Assembly: GCF_013359725.1 (NCBI RefSeq)
Contig: NZ_JABFMW010000014.1
Location: 32,491 to 96,490, forward strand
Direction of reading: 5' to 3'
Source of the DNA: Pseudarthrobacter sp. C4D7
Lineage (GTDB): Bacteria > Actinomycetota > Actinomycetes > Actinomycetales > Micrococcaceae
DNA length: 64,000 bases
The notes beneath the pieces were generated by a model. That model had not been told where the DNA came from and did not search any database. It saw only the letters and a program-made list of their open reading frames with translations. Both the position numbers and the translations under genes were made by a program. This document shows positions 45,114 through 54,275 of this stretch, one piece after another (within the stretch, counting starts at the first letter, position 1; each line of letters begins with the position of its first letter).

Positions 45114-45797
45114 ATGGCTTTGACGCCAGAAGACGTTGTCAACAAGCGCTTTCAGCCCACCAAGTTCCGTGAGGGCTATGACCAGGACGAAGTTGACGAC
45201 TTCCTGGACGAAATCGTCGTTGAACTCCGCCGCCTGAACCAGGAAAACGACGAGCTCCGCAAGAAGCTCGCCGATGCAGGTTCCAGTGTTCCGGCCAGCT
45301 CCACCGCCGCCCCCGTAGTGGAGAAGGTCCCCGCGCCGGTCAAGGCCGACAAGGACGAAACCAGCGAGAAGGCAGAAGCTGACGCAAAGCCTGCCGAAAC
45401 CGGCAAGAAGAAGGACGTGCAGCCTGCCGCTCCGGCCGCTGCAGCCCCGGCAGCGCCCGTTGCCGCAACACCTTCCGCTGAGTCCGCCGCCGGCCTGCTG
45501 GCCATGGCACAGCAGATGCACGACCGCCACGTGGCCGACGGCCAGGCCCAGAAGGACAAGATCATCGCCGAGGCGCAGATCGAAGCCAGCAGCCTCGTCA
45601 ACGACGCCCAGGAAAAGTCCCGCAAGATCCTTGGCGCCCTGGAGCAGCAGCGCTCTGTCCTGGAACGCAAGGTGGAGCAGCTGCGCGGCTTCGAACGCGA
45701 CTACCGCTCCCGCCTGAAGGCCTACATCGAAGGCCAGCTCCGCGACCTGGAAGCCCGCGGCTCCGTCGCGACGCCGGAAGTCAGCGAAGCCAACTAA
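45114..45797 (+). CDS. divIVA: DivIVA/Wag31 polar growth protein
   Basis: A 227-residue coiled-coil protein. The membrane-binding N-terminus is MALTPEDVVNKRFQPTKFREGYDQDEVDDFLDEIVVELRRL (about 1-41), the first coil follows, then an Ala/Pro-rich linker (about 60-125), and the second coil runs to the C-terminus (LLAMAQQMHDRHVADGQAQKDKIIAEAQIEASSLV and on). In actinobacteria it recruits the wall-synthesis machinery to poles and is a Ser/Thr kinase target. It stands 175 bases after yggT. Confidence 0.96.
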   Translation: MALTPEDVVNKRFQPTKFREGYDQDEVDDFLDEIVVELRRLNQENDELRKKLADAGSSVPASSTAAPVVEKVPAPVKADKDETSEKAEADAKPAETGKKKDVQPAAPAAAAPAAPVAATPSAESAAGLLAMAQQMHDRHVADGQAQKDKIIAEAQIEASSLVNDAQEKSRKILGALEQQRSVLERKVEQLRGFERDYRSRLKAYIEGQLRDLEARGSVATPEVSEAN

Positions 45798-45818
45798 GCC
45801 TGGCAGCACGTATTCTGA

Positions 45819-45853
45819 AAGCCGGTGGCTGAGGATTCCTCGGCCACCGGCTT
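45819..45853 (+). terminator. Terminator after divIVA
   Basis: AAGCCGGTGGC (45819-45829) pairs with GCCACCGGCTT (45843-45853), with an inner GAGGA/TCCTC stem, followed by TTTT. Confidence 0.85.
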
Positions 45854-45890
45854 TTGGCATTAATACCCGGTTCCACGAATTGAAAGCACC

Positions 45891-46463
45891 ATGACTGACG
45901 AACTTGCCGCAGACGCGGCACGCCCTGTCCCACCCACGCCGCGGCCACGCCGGGCCGTGCTGCTGTCCCTGTTCGCAGGGTTCGCGGTCTTCGCCTATGT
46001 CCTGGACCAGCTGACCAAACTGTGGGTCACTTCCACCATGGTGGAAGGGGAGCGGATTCCGGTCCTGCCGCCCCTGCTGCACTGGTACTTCATCCGGAAT
46101 TCCGGTGCCGCGTTCTCCATCGGCGAGAACGTCACCTGGGTGTTTTCCATCATCATGGCGGGTGTGGCCATTGCCATCCTCTTCCAGGTCCGCCGGGTGG
46201 GCTCGGCCTGGTGGTCCCTTGCCCTGGGCCTGCTGCTGGGCGGCGCGCTGGGCAACCTGACGGACCGGCTCTTCCGTGAGCCGTCCTTCGGCATGGGCCA
46301 CGTGGTGGACTTCATCCAGCTTCCCAATTTCGCAATCTTCAATATCGCCGACTCCGCGGTGGTATCCGCCGTCGCGATCATCTGCATCCTTACCATCCGT
46401 GGAATCGCCCTGGACGGGACCCGGTTGGGAAACCCGGCAAAGGACAAGCCCGGCCATGACTGA
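45891..46463 (+). CDS. lspA: Lipoprotein signal peptidase
   Basis: A 190-residue membrane aspartyl protease that cuts prolipoproteins before the lipidated Cys. Four membrane helices; catalytic Asp regions [11 protein letters not shown] and [20 protein letters not shown] and the N-terminal [11 protein letters not shown] match the family. It forms an operon with the next gene, whose ATG overlaps its stop. Confidence 0.95.
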   Translation: MTDELAADAARPVPPTPRPRRAVLLSLFAGFAVFAYVLDQLTKLWVTSTMVEGERIPVLPPLLHWYFIRNSGAAFSIGENVTWVFSIIMAGVAIAILFQVRRVGSAWWSLALGLLLGGALGNLTDRLFREPSFGMGHVVDFIQLPNFAIFNIADSAVVSAVAIICILTIRGIALDGTRLGNPAKDKPGHD

Positions 46464-47382
46464 CCGCATCGTTGTCGCTGAAGAGTTTGGCGGTACACGG
46501 GCCGATGCCGGCCTGGCCGCCATCCTGGGGGTGTCGCGTTCCGCTGCGGCGTCCCTCCTTGCCGATGGCCATGTGCTGAACCGGGGCAAGGCCCTGGGCA
46601 AGTCGGCAAAACTCGTGGCCGGGGACACCCTCGAGGTCACCGTCCCGGAACGGCGGGACCCGCTTGAAGTCGTGGAGGAACCTGTGGAAGGCCTGAACAT
46701 CCTGCTCGACGACGATGATTTCGTCGTCGTCGACAAACCCGTTGGCGTGGCGGCACACCCCTCGCCCGGCTGGGTGGGACCCACCGTCGTGGGCGGCCTT
46801 GCCGCTGCCGGTTACCGCATCTCCACCTCCGGCGCACCCGAGCGGGCGGGCATCGTCCACCGGCTCGACGTCGGCACCTCCGGCGTGATGGTGGTGGCCA
46901 AATCCGAGCGCGCCTACACGGCCCTCAAACGCGCCTTCAAGGAGCGCACGGTGGAGAAGGTCTACCACGCTGTGGTGCAGGGGCTCCCCGATCCACTGAC
47001 GGGAACCATTGACGCCCCCATCGGCCGCCACCCGGGCCACGACTGGCGTTTCGCAGTCATCGAGGACGGGCGTCCTTCCGTCACCCACTATGAGGTCCTG
47101 GAGGCTTTCGGGAAGGCCAGCCTGGTGGAGGTCCACCTTGAAACCGGCCGGACGCACCAGATCAGGGTCCACTTTTCTGCGCTGCGCCACCCCTGCGCAG
47201 GGGACCTGACGTACGGTGCCGACCCGCGCCTGGCCGCCACCCTCGGCCTCACGCGGCAGTGGCTGCACGCCCGGCAGCTGGCCTTTGACCATCCCGTCAC
47301 CGGGGAGCGCGTCACAGTCACCAGCGAGTACCCACAGGACCTGTCCTACGCATTGGAAGTGCTGGAGTCGGGACAGGCCTGA
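46456..47382 (+). CDS. rluD: RluA/RluD-family rRNA pseudouridine synthase
   Basis: A 308-residue enzyme. An S4 RNA-binding domain opens the protein (about 15-75, [35 protein letters not shown]). The catalytic [15 protein letters not shown] (with the Asp) lies near 140. [26 protein letters not shown] ends the active site. It probably isomerises uridines in 23S rRNA near the peptidyl-transferase helix 69. ATG 46456 overlaps lspA; the frame open from 46276 is only a shadow. Confidence 0.93.
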   Translation: MTDRIVVAEEFGGTRADAGLAAILGVSRSAAASLLADGHVLNRGKALGKSAKLVAGDTLEVTVPERRDPLEVVEEPVEGLNILLDDDDFVVVDKPVGVAAHPSPGWVGPTVVGGLAAAGYRISTSGAPERAGIVHRLDVGTSGVMVVAKSERAYTALKRAFKERTVEKVYHAVVQGLPDPLTGTIDAPIGRHPGHDWRFAVIEDGRPSVTHYEVLEAFGKASLVEVHLETGRTHQIRVHFSALRHPCAGDLTYGADPRLAATLGLTRQWLHARQLAFDHPVTGERVTVTSEYPQDLSYALEVLESGQA

Positions 47383-47419
47383 CACAGCCGTCCTGGCAGG
47401 ATGGCCAAGGCGCAGCGCT

Positions 47420-47425
47420 TAGAAT
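47420..47425 (+). promoter_or_regulatory. -10 box giving a leaderless dnaE transcript
   Basis: TAGAAT ends six bases before the dnaE GTG; no ribosome-binding site fits between. Transcription would start at the GTG. Confidence 0.55.
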
Positions 47426-47431
47426 AGTGCG

Positions 47432-50400
47432 GTGAGTTCCAGCAATGATTCGTTTGTCCACCTGCACACCCACACCGAATATTCCATGCTGGATGGAGCT
47501 GCCCGCCTGGGGGAGCTCTTCGATGAAACCGAGCGCCTGGGCATGCCTGCCCTTGCCACCACGGACCACGGCTACCTGTTCGGTGCGTTCGATTTCTGGC
47601 GCAAGGCCACGGACAAGGGCATCAAGCCGATCATCGGTGTCGAGGCCTACGTAACGCCCGGGACGGCCCGGACGGACAAGGAACGCGTGCGCTGGGGCGA
47701 TGAGTCCCAGCGGAAGGACGACGTCTCCGGCGGCGGTTCCTACACGCACATGACCCTCCTGAGCTACAACAACGTGGGCATGCGGAACCTCTTCCGCGCC
47801 TCGTCGATTGCTTCCCTGGATTCGGTCTTCGGCAAGTGGCCCCGGTTGGACCGGGAACTGCTCAACACCTACTCCGAGGGGCTCATTGCCACCACCGGCT
47901 GCCCTTCCGGCGAGGTCCAGACCCGGCTCCGCCTGGGCCAGTACCGCGAAGCACTTGAGGCTGCGGCCGAGTTCCGGGACATTTTCGGCGCCGAGAACTA
48001 CTTCTGCGAATTGATGGACCACGGTCTGGACATTGAGCGGCGGGTCACCGGCGACCTGCTGCGGCTTGCCAAGGACCTGAACCTGCCCCTGGTGGCCACC
48101 AATGACCTCCACTACACGCACGAACACGATGCCAAGGCGCACGAGGCACTGCTGGCCATCCAGTCCGGTTCCACCTTGCTGGAACCCACCTACGACAACG
48201 GTGGCTCGAGGTTCGCGTTCTCCGGAAGCGGCTATTACCTGAAGTCACCGCAGGAGATGCGGGAGCTCTTCCGCGACCACCCGGACGCGTGTGACAACAC
48301 CCTGCTAATTGCCGAGCGCTGCGAAGTGTCCTTCAATACGGACGCCAACTTCATGCCGCGGTTCCCCTGCCCGCCCGGCGAGGATGAAACCTCCTGGCTG
48401 GTGAAGGAAGTGGACAAGGGCCTGCAGTACCGTTACCCGGGCGGCATCCCGGATGAAGTCCGCAAGCAGGCCGATTACGAGCTCGGCGTCATTACGTCCA
48501 TGGGGTTCCCTGGCTACTTCTTGGTGGTGGCCGACTTCATCAACTGGGCCAAGAACAACGGCATCCGCGTTGGCCCCGGCCGTGGCTCGGGTGCAGGCTC
48601 CATGGTGGCCTACGCCATGCGCATCACCGACCTCGACCCCCTCCGCCACGGGCTGATCTTCGAACGCTTCCTCAACCCGGACCGCGTTTCCATGCCTGAC
48701 TTCGACGTCGACTTCGATGACCGGCGCCGCTCTGAAGTCATCGACTACGTGACCCGGAAGTACGGTGACGAGCGCGTGGCGATGATCGTCACCTACGGCA
48801 CCATCAAGACCAAGCAGGCCCTCAAGGACTCCTCACGCGTCCTGGGCTACCCGTTCAGCATGGGCGAAACGCTGACCAAGGCCCTGCCGCCCGCGGTCAT
48901 GGCCAAGGACATTCCGCTCGCGGACATCCAGAACCCGGAGTCCAAGCGATACAGCGAGGCCGGGGACTTCCGGCAGCTGATTGCCACCGACCCCGAGGCC
49001 GCCAAGGTCTTTGAGACGGCCCTGGGCATCGAAGGGCTGAAGCGCCAGTGGGGCGTCCACGCCGCAGGCGTCATCATGTCCTCGGACCCCATCATCGACG
49101 TCATCCCCATCATGCGCCGTTTCCAGGACGGCCAGGTGATCACGCAGTTCGACTACCCCACGTCCGAGGGCCTGGGCCTGATCAAGATGGACTTCCTGGG
49201 CCTGCGGAACCTGACGATCATTTCCGATGCCCTTGAGAACATCAAGATGAACCGTGGCATCGACCTTGACCTCGAAAACCTTGAACTCGATGACGCCCCG
49301 TCCTATGAGCTCCTGGCCCGCGGCGACACCCTGGGCGTGTTCCAGCTCGACGGCGGACCCATGCGGTCCCTGCTCAAGCTCATGAAGCCTGACAACTTCG
49401 AAGACATCTCCGCCGTCCTGGCGCTTTACCGTCCCGGTCCCATGGGCGCCAACGCCCACACGGACTACGCGCTCCGCAAGAACGGGATCCAGGAAGTCAT
49501 CCCCATCCACCCGGAGCTGGAGGAGCCGCTCAGGGAAATCCTCGGTGGCACGTATGGCCTGATCGTGTACCAGGAGCAGGTCATGGCCGTGGCGCAGAAG
49601 CTGGCCGGCTACTCCCTGGGCCAGGCAGATATTCTCCGCCGCGCCATGGGCAAGAAGAAGAAGTCCGAGCTGGACAAGCAGTTCGCGGGATTCTCGCAGG
49701 GCATGCAGGACAACGGCTACTCCATGGAAGCCGTCAAGACCCTATGGGACATCCTGCTTCCCTTCTCCGACTACGCCTTCAACAAGGCCCACTCCGCCGC
49801 GTACGGCGTGATCTCCTACTGGACCGCCTACCTGAAGGCGCATTACGCGCCGGAGTATATGGCGGCCCTGCTCACCTCCGTGGGCGATGACAAGGACAAG
49901 TCAGCGATCTACCTCAACGAATGCCGGCGGATGGGTATCACCGTGCTCCCGCCGGACGTCAACGAGTCCGCGCTGAACTTCACCCCGGTGGGCAACGACA
50001 TCCGGTTCGGCATGGGCGCCATCCGCAACGTGGGCGTCAACGCCGTCGAGGCCATGGTGGCCGCCCGCGAAAGTGAAGGCGCCTTCACCTCGTTCAAGGA
50101 TTACCTGATGAAGGTCCCGGCCGTGGTCTGCAACAAGCGGACCATCGAGTCGCTGATCAAGTCCGGTGCCTTCGATTCGCTGGGACACCACCGCCGGGCC
50201 CTGGCCATGATCCACGAAGAAGCCATCGACTCCGTCATCACCCTCAAGCGCAACGAGGCGATTGGCCAGTTCGACCTCTTCGCCGGGTTTGAGGACGCCG
50301 GGGAGGAATCGTCCTCCCTCAGCATCGAGATTCCGGACCTGCCCGAGTGGGAAAAGAAGGACAAGCTCTCCTTCGAGCGGGACATGCTGGGCCTCTACGT

Positions 50401-50992
50401 TTCGGACCATCCGCTGCAGGGCCTGGAGGGCCTGCTGGCGCAGCACGCCGAGATGAGCATTACCTCCATCATCGGCGAAGACGGGCCCAATGACGGCGCC
50501 ATCATCACCATCGCCGGCATGATCACCTCGCTGAGCCGGCGCATCGCCAAGGCCAGCGGCAACGCCTACGCCCGGGCGGAAGTGGAGGACCTGGGTGGTT
50601 CCATCGAGGTCATGTTCTTCGGCCAGGTCTACGGGCCGATTGCGTCGGTACTCGCGGAAGACCTGATCGTGGTGGTCAAGGGCCGGCTGCAGAAGCGCGA
50701 CGACGGCGCCATCACGCTGAACTGCATGGAGCTGTCGGTTCCTGATCTCAGCGAAGGGCTGAACGGGCCTTTGGTGATCACCATGCCCACCCATAAGGCC
50801 ACCGAGGCCGTGGTCACCGAACTTGGCGACGTACTGCGGACGCACCGGGGCAACTCAGAGGTGCGGCTGCACCTGCAGGGTGACACCCGCACCGAAATCA
50901 TGGGCCTGCCGGTCCACCTTCGCGTGAACCCCAGCCCCTCGCTGTTCGGCGATCTGAAGGTCCTGCTGGGTCCGGCCTGCCTGGACGCCTGA
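47432..50992 (+). CDS. dnaE: DNA polymerase III alpha subunit
   Basis: An 1186-residue replicative polymerase of the DnaE1 type. The PHP domain opens with FVHLHTHTEYSMLDGAARLG and runs to about 280, retaining its His residues. The polymerase core has VGPGRGSGAGSMVAYAM and PDFDVDFDDRRR, whose Asp residues bind metal, then LYRPGPMGAN, YQEQVMAVAQKLAG and FNKAHSAAYGVISY. Helix-hairpin-helix and OB-fold regions lie at about 790-1100, and the C-terminus follows. The size suits DnaE1; intact PHP may give proofreading activity, as in M. tuberculosis. It starts with GTG 47432. Confidence 0.97.
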   Translation: MSSSNDSFVHLHTHTEYSMLDGAARLGELFDETERLGMPALATTDHGYLFGAFDFWRKATDKGIKPIIGVEAYVTPGTARTDKERVRWGDESQRKDDVSGGGSYTHMTLLSYNNVGMRNLFRASSIASLDSVFGKWPRLDRELLNTYSEGLIATTGCPSGEVQTRLRLGQYREALEAAAEFRDIFGAENYFCELMDHGLDIERRVTGDLLRLAKDLNLPLVATNDLHYTHEHDAKAHEALLAIQSGSTLLEPTYDNGGSRFAFSGSGYYLKSPQEMRELFRDHPDACDNTLLIAERCEVSFNTDANFMPRFPCPPGEDETSWLVKEVDKGLQYRYPGGIPDEVRKQADYELGVITSMGFPGYFLVVADFINWAKNNGIRVGPGRGSGAGSMVAYAMRITDLDPLRHGLIFERFLNPDRVSMPDFDVDFDDRRRSEVIDYVTRKYGDERVAMIVTYGTIKTKQALKDSSRVLGYPFSMGETLTKALPPAVMAKDIPLADIQNPESKRYSEAGDFRQLIATDPEAAKVFETALGIEGLKRQWGVHAAGVIMSSDPIIDVIPIMRRFQDGQVITQFDYPTSEGLGLIKMDFLGLRNLTIISDALENIKMNRGIDLDLENLELDDAPSYELLARGDTLGVFQLDGGPMRSLLKLMKPDNFEDISAVLALYRPGPMGANAHTDYALRKNGIQEVIPIHPELEEPLREILGGTYGLIVYQEQVMAVAQKLAGYSLGQADILRRAMGKKKKSELDKQFAGFSQGMQDNGYSMEAVKTLWDILLPFSDYAFNKAHSAAYGVISYWTAYLKAHYAPEYMAALLTSVGDDKDKSAIYLNECRRMGITVLPPDVNESALNFTPVGNDIRFGMGAIRNVGVNAVEAMVAARESEGAFTSFKDYLMKVPAVVCNKRTIESLIKSGAFDSLGHHRRALAMIHEEAIDSVITLKRNEAIGQFDLFAGFEDAGEESSSLSIEIPDLPEWEKKDKLSFERDMLGLYVSDHPLQGLEGLLAQHAEMSITSIIGEDGPNDGAIITIAGMITSLSRRIAKASGNAYARAEVEDLGGSIEVMFFGQVYGPIASVLAEDLIVVVKGRLQKRDDGAITLNCMELSVPDLSEGLNGPLVITMPTHKATEAVVTELGDVLRTHRGNSEVRLHLQGDTRTEIMGLPVHLRVNPSPSLFGDLKVLLGPACLDA

Positions 50993-50999
50993 CAAAGGA

Positions 51000-51037
51000 G
51001 CGGCCGACGCCGGGAGCCACCTCCCGCCGTCGGCCGC
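51000..51037. terminator. Terminator between dnaE and the flavin reductase
   Basis: GCGGCCGACG (51000-51009) pairs with CGTCGGCCGC (51028-51037), with an inner CGGGAG/CTCCCG stem. CTTTTGG follows on the plus strand. It may also serve the converging gene. Confidence 0.85.
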
Positions 51038-51065
51038 CTTTTGGTTGTGCCCCGGTCCGCGGGCG

Positions 51066-51566
51066 TCAGATTTCGTAGTCGAGCGGCACCGGCTGCCCAT
51101 AGGCGCCGCCGTGGTACAGCAGCGGCGATCCTTCGCCGCCCACCTGGCCGTCCACCACCTGGACCACCACCACTGCGTTGTTCTCGAAGGAGAGCCGCAT
51201 CTGCACCTCACCGATCAGCCAGCCGGCCACGTCCTTGAGGACGGGCACCCCGTGCGGGCCCAATTCCCAATGGTTGCCCTCGAACCGGTTGCCGGGGCGG
51301 GCAAACCGGTCCGCCAGTGACTGGTTTTCGAGGCCCAGCATGTGCACGCCCACGTGCTGCGTATTGGCCACGGCGGGCCAGGACCTGGAACTGCGGGCCA
51401 TGTTGAACGTGAACCGGGGCGGCTTCGCCGACAAGGACGCGACCGAGGTTGCCGTGAAGCCGTAGGGCTCACCCTGGTAATTCACGGTAATGATGGCCAC
51501 GCCGGCGGCATGCCTGCGGAACATCTCCCTGAACGTCTGCTCGAACGGCTCGATGTTGTCGGTCAC
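51066..51566 (-). CDS. Flavin reductase-like, FMN-binding split-barrel protein
   Basis: A 166-residue flavin reductase domain protein. FREMFRRHAAGVAIITVNYQGEPYGFTATSVASLSAKPPRFTF is the flavin-binding start, and HVGVHMLGLENQSLADRFARPGNRFEG follows. Such proteins hand FMNH2 to two-component monooxygenases, but no monooxygenase gene is next to it. GTG 51566 is chosen with AGGAG about seven bases upstream. It converges on dnaE. Confidence 0.87.
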   Translation of the reverse strand: MTDNIEPFEQTFREMFRRHAAGVAIITVNYQGEPYGFTATSVASLSAKPPRFTFNMARSSRSWPAVANTQHVGVHMLGLENQSLADRFARPGNRFEGNHWELGPHGVPVLKDVAGWLIGEVQMRLSFENNAVVVVQVVDGQVGGEGSPLLYHGGAYGQPVPLDYEI

Positions 51567-51692
51567 CGGGAACTCCTGAACTAAGTGGCGTAACTCTTTC
51601 CCCAAGCGTATTGGCCCGCGGGCACGGCGGAGAACAGATGGCGCCACACAACGGGGGATGTCCCCGCAGGAACCTTTGTTAAGGTGTGTTGC

Positions 51693-52223
51693 ATGACGAA
51701 CTTCACCCGCCCCGCCAGGCGGCAGCTGCCCTGGCCCCTGCTGCTGGCCCCGGCGGCGGCAGGCATTCCGGCGGGAATCCTTTGGTGGGTCCTCGCGCCG
51801 GGCGGCCTGAACCTTCTAACCCGGGACCCGGCCCTGGCCGCCGGCACCGTGCCCCTGGTCTGGCTGCCGCGCGATCTCACCCTTGCAGGCATCCTGGTGC
51901 TGGCCGGCTGCCTCCTTGCCGTGTTCCTGGCGGACGGAAAACGCCCGGACCCGCAGGCTGCCCTGCTGGCCGGCCTGCTGGGAGCGCTGGCCGGAAGTGC
52001 CGTGGCGTGGGGGACCGGCGTCCTGGCGGGACGGCTGTGGGGGCCTGCCGTCGATGTGTCCGCGAATGCCAGCATCGCTTTCTCGCTTCGGGCCTGGCCG
52101 GTGCTGCTGCTGTGGCCTGCCGCCACCGCAGTGTCTGCCTTCATCCTGGAGCTGGTGGGCTCCACGTCCCGGAAGCCGGATACCGGCGTGGAAACAGCAG
52201 GCATGCACAGCCCCGTAAAATAG
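51693..52223 (+). CDS. Conserved hypothetical membrane protein
   Basis: A 176-residue protein with four probable membrane segments: [23 protein letters not shown] (about 12-34), [19 protein letters not shown] (62-80), [24 protein letters not shown] (90-113) and [20 protein letters not shown] (136-155). The loop between the first two ([21 protein letters not shown]) is periplasmic-like. I recognise no family with confidence; DUF2567-type actinobacterial proteins have similar topology. TAAGGT (51680-51685) seven bases before the ATG could be either a -10 box or part of a ribosome site. It ends four bases before hisD. Confidence 0.7.
   Translation: MTNFTRPARRQLPWPLLLAPAAAGIPAGILWWVLAPGGLNLLTRDPALAAGTVPLVWLPRDLTLAGILVLAGCLLAVFLADGKRPDPQAALLAGLLGALAGSAVAWGTGVLAGRLWGPAVDVSANASIAFSLRAWPVLLLWPAATAVSAFILELVGSTSRKPDTGVETAGMHSPVK
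52216..52221 (+). promoter_or_regulatory. -10 box giving a leaderless hisD transcript
   Basis: TAAAAT ends six bases before the hisD GTG and overlaps the stop codon of the upstream membrane gene. GAAACA at 52191-52196 is a weak -35 at 19 bp. Confidence 0.55.
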
Positions 52224-52227
52224 ACCG

Positions 52228-53601
52228 GTGACCACATTCCCGGAGTTCCCCGCCCCTGTGACAGCCGCCGTCGACTTCCGCACCATCGACCTTCGGGGCC
52301 GCCACCTGAGCCTCGCGGCGCTGCGTGCAGCGGTGCCCCGCGCCAAGGGACAGACCGTGGCGGACGCAGAAGAAAAAGTCCAGGACATCATTGCGGGCGT
52401 CCGGGAGCGCGGTTTTGAGGCCTTGGCTGAGCTGGCTGAACGGTTCGACGGCGTGGCGCAGGAACACCCCCTGGTCCCGGGTGAGGCGCTCACCGCAGCG
52501 CTGGACCAGTTGGATCCGGCGGTGCGGGCTGCCCTGGAGGAGTCCATCAGCCGCGCCCGGAAGTTTGCGGACGGGCAGCGTCCCCGCAACGTGGACGTGG
52601 AACTGGGTGACGGCGCCGTGGTCTGCCAGAACTGGGTGCCTGTTGCCCGCGTCGGCCTGTACGTTCCCGGTGGCCTTGCCGTGTACCCGTCCTCGGTGAT
52701 CATGAACGTCGTTCCGGCGCTGGCAGCGGGCGTGGAATCCATTGCCCTGGCCTCGCCGCCGCAGAAGGAATTCGGCGGACTGCCGCACCCCACCATCCTC
52801 GCCGCAGCTGCGCTGCTGGGCATCACCGAGGTCTACGCCATCGGCGGCGCCCAGGCCATCGCCGCCTTCGCCTACGGCGTCGGCGCAACCGATGCCGGTC
52901 CCGGCCTGGAACCCGTGGACGTCGTCACCGGCCCCGGCAACATCTTCGTTGCCACGGCCAAGCGGCTGGTCAAAGGCGTGGTGGGGATTGACTCGGAGGC
53001 CGGGACCACGGAGATCGCCATCCTGGCCGACGACTCCGCCCAGCCTGCGCTGGTTGCGGCCGACCTGCTCAGCCAGGCCGAGCACGACCCCAAGGCGGCG
53101 TCAGTGCTCATCACCGATTCCGAGGACCTGGCCGCCGCCGTCCGTGCTGAGCTGGCGCTCCAGGCCGCGGCCACCAAGCACTCGGCCAGGGTCCAGGAAG
53201 CGCTGTCCGGGCCCCAGTCCGGCGTGGTCCTGGTGGACGGGCTGGAGCAGGGAATCGCCGCCTGCGACGCCTACGCCGCAGAGCACTTGGAAATCATGAC
53301 CCGGGACGCAGCCGCCGTGGCAGCACGCATCCGCAACGCGGGAGCCATCTTCGTTGGCGACTATAGCCCGGTCAGCCTTGGCGACTACTGCGCCGGGTCC
53401 AACCACGTGCTGCCCACCAGCGGCACCGCCGCCTTCTCGTCCGGCCTGAACGTGACCACCTTCCTGCGCGCCATCCAGGTGGTCAACTACAGCCGCGACG
53501 CCCTGGCCGAGGTTAGCGGACACATCGTGAGCCTGTCACGGGCCGAGGATCTCCCGGCCCACGGGGACGCCGTCACGGCACGGTTCCCCGGCGACGCGTG
53601 A
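52228..53601 (+). CDS. hisD: Histidinol dehydrogenase
   Basis: A 457-residue NAD- and zinc-dependent enzyme for the last two steps of histidine synthesis. Family marks: [77 protein letters not shown], and the C-terminal [10 protein letters not shown] and [16 protein letters not shown] with zinc-site residues. The other his genes are not in the window (hisC would normally follow); nrdR follows instead. Confidence 0.96.
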   Translation: MTTFPEFPAPVTAAVDFRTIDLRGRHLSLAALRAAVPRAKGQTVADAEEKVQDIIAGVRERGFEALAELAERFDGVAQEHPLVPGEALTAALDQLDPAVRAALEESISRARKFADGQRPRNVDVELGDGAVVCQNWVPVARVGLYVPGGLAVYPSSVIMNVVPALAAGVESIALASPPQKEFGGLPHPTILAAAALLGITEVYAIGGAQAIAAFAYGVGATDAGPGLEPVDVVTGPGNIFVATAKRLVKGVVGIDSEAGTTEIAILADDSAQPALVAADLLSQAEHDPKAASVLITDSEDLAAAVRAELALQAAATKHSARVQEALSGPQSGVVLVDGLEQGIAACDAYAAEHLEIMTRDAAAVAARIRNAGAIFVGDYSPVSLGDYCAGSNHVLPTSGTAAFSSGLNVTTFLRAIQVVNYSRDALAEVSGHIVSLSRAEDLPAHGDAVTARFPGDA

Positions 53602-53618
53602 TACCACTACATGTGGTA
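53602..53618 (+). promoter_or_regulatory. Palindrome resembling an NrdR box
   Basis: TACCAC (53602-53607) and GTGGTA (53613-53618) form a perfect 6-bp inverted repeat around TACAT, starting one base after the hisD stop. The core CTACATGTGG fits the NrdR-box pattern CwAtATaTwG in most positions and lies before nrdR. Confidence 0.5.
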
Positions 53619-53627
53619 ATTACAGGA

Positions 53628-53657
53628 TTGTTATTACCCCAGATCTGCCCGTAAACT
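53628..53657 (+). promoter_or_regulatory. nrdR promoter
   Basis: TTGTTA (53628-53633), 18 bp, TAAACT (53652-53657), about 80 bases before the nrdR ATG. The palindrome lies ten bases upstream of this -35. Confidence 0.6.
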
Positions 53658-53737
53658 GGAGTACGCCACGGCATCGCCCCCCGGCGGTGCTGCTGGCTTC
53701 CTACGTTGCTGAACACCAAGCGGAAAGGGGGAACGCC

Positions 53738-54223
53738 ATGTACTGTCCGTTCTGCCGCAACCCCGATTCCCGCGTGGTGGACAGCCGGATGGCGGACGAC
53801 GGCTCGGCCATCCGCCGCCGCCGGCAATGCCCGGAGTGCGGCCGCCGCTTCACCACAGTGGAAACCACCAGCCTGTCCGTGATCAAGCGTTCGGGCGTCG
53901 GCGAGCCCTTCAGCCGCAGCAAGGTGATCAACGGTGTCCGGAAGGCCTGCCAGGGACGCCCTGTGAGCGAGGATGACCTCGCCATGCTGGCCCAGGAAGT
54001 CGAAGAACAGATCCGCGCTTCCGGGGCTGCTGAGATTGACGCCCACGAGGTTGGCCTGGTGATCCTCGGGCCGCTGCAGAAACTCGATGAAGTTGCCTAC
54101 CTGCGCTTTGCCAGCGTGTACCAGGCCTTTGAATCGCTCGAGGATTTCGAGACTGCCATTGCCCTGCTCCGCCATGAGGCCGGAGAAGGCGCGGCGAAGA
54201 GCTCCGAGAAGAGCCCGCTCTAA
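53738..54223 (+). CDS. nrdR: Ribonucleotide reductase repressor NrdR
   Basis: A 161-residue ATP/dATP-sensing repressor. The zinc ribbon is [17 protein letters not shown] with CPECGRRF (about 1-36); the ATP-cone follows ([24 protein letters not shown]) at about 47-137. It shuts off nrd genes when dATP is high. AAAGGGGG lies before the ATG 53738; the longer frame from 53687 is not supported. No nrdAB/nrdJ gene is in the window. Confidence 0.95.
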   Translation: MYCPFCRNPDSRVVDSRMADDGSAIRRRRQCPECGRRFTTVETTSLSVIKRSGVGEPFSRSKVINGVRKACQGRPVSEDDLAMLAQEVEEQIRASGAAEIDAHEVGLVILGPLQKLDEVAYLRFASVYQAFESLEDFETAIALLRHEAGEGAAKSSEKSPL

Positions 54224-54227
54224 GACT

Positions 54228-54267
54228 CCGGTGGCGGCAGCGGAGGGGAAGCCGCAGCCGCCACCGG
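54228..54267. terminator. Hairpin between nrdR and the polyphosphate glucokinase
   Basis: CCGGTGGCGGC (54228-54238) pairs with GCCGCCACCGG (54257-54267) between two converging genes. No T-run. Confidence 0.6.
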
Positions 54268-54275
54268 CACCACTC

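Noticed and set aside
45060..46784. A 574-codon open frame opposite divIVA and lspA
   Set aside because: Shadow of two clear genes; the encoded sequence shows no fold signature.
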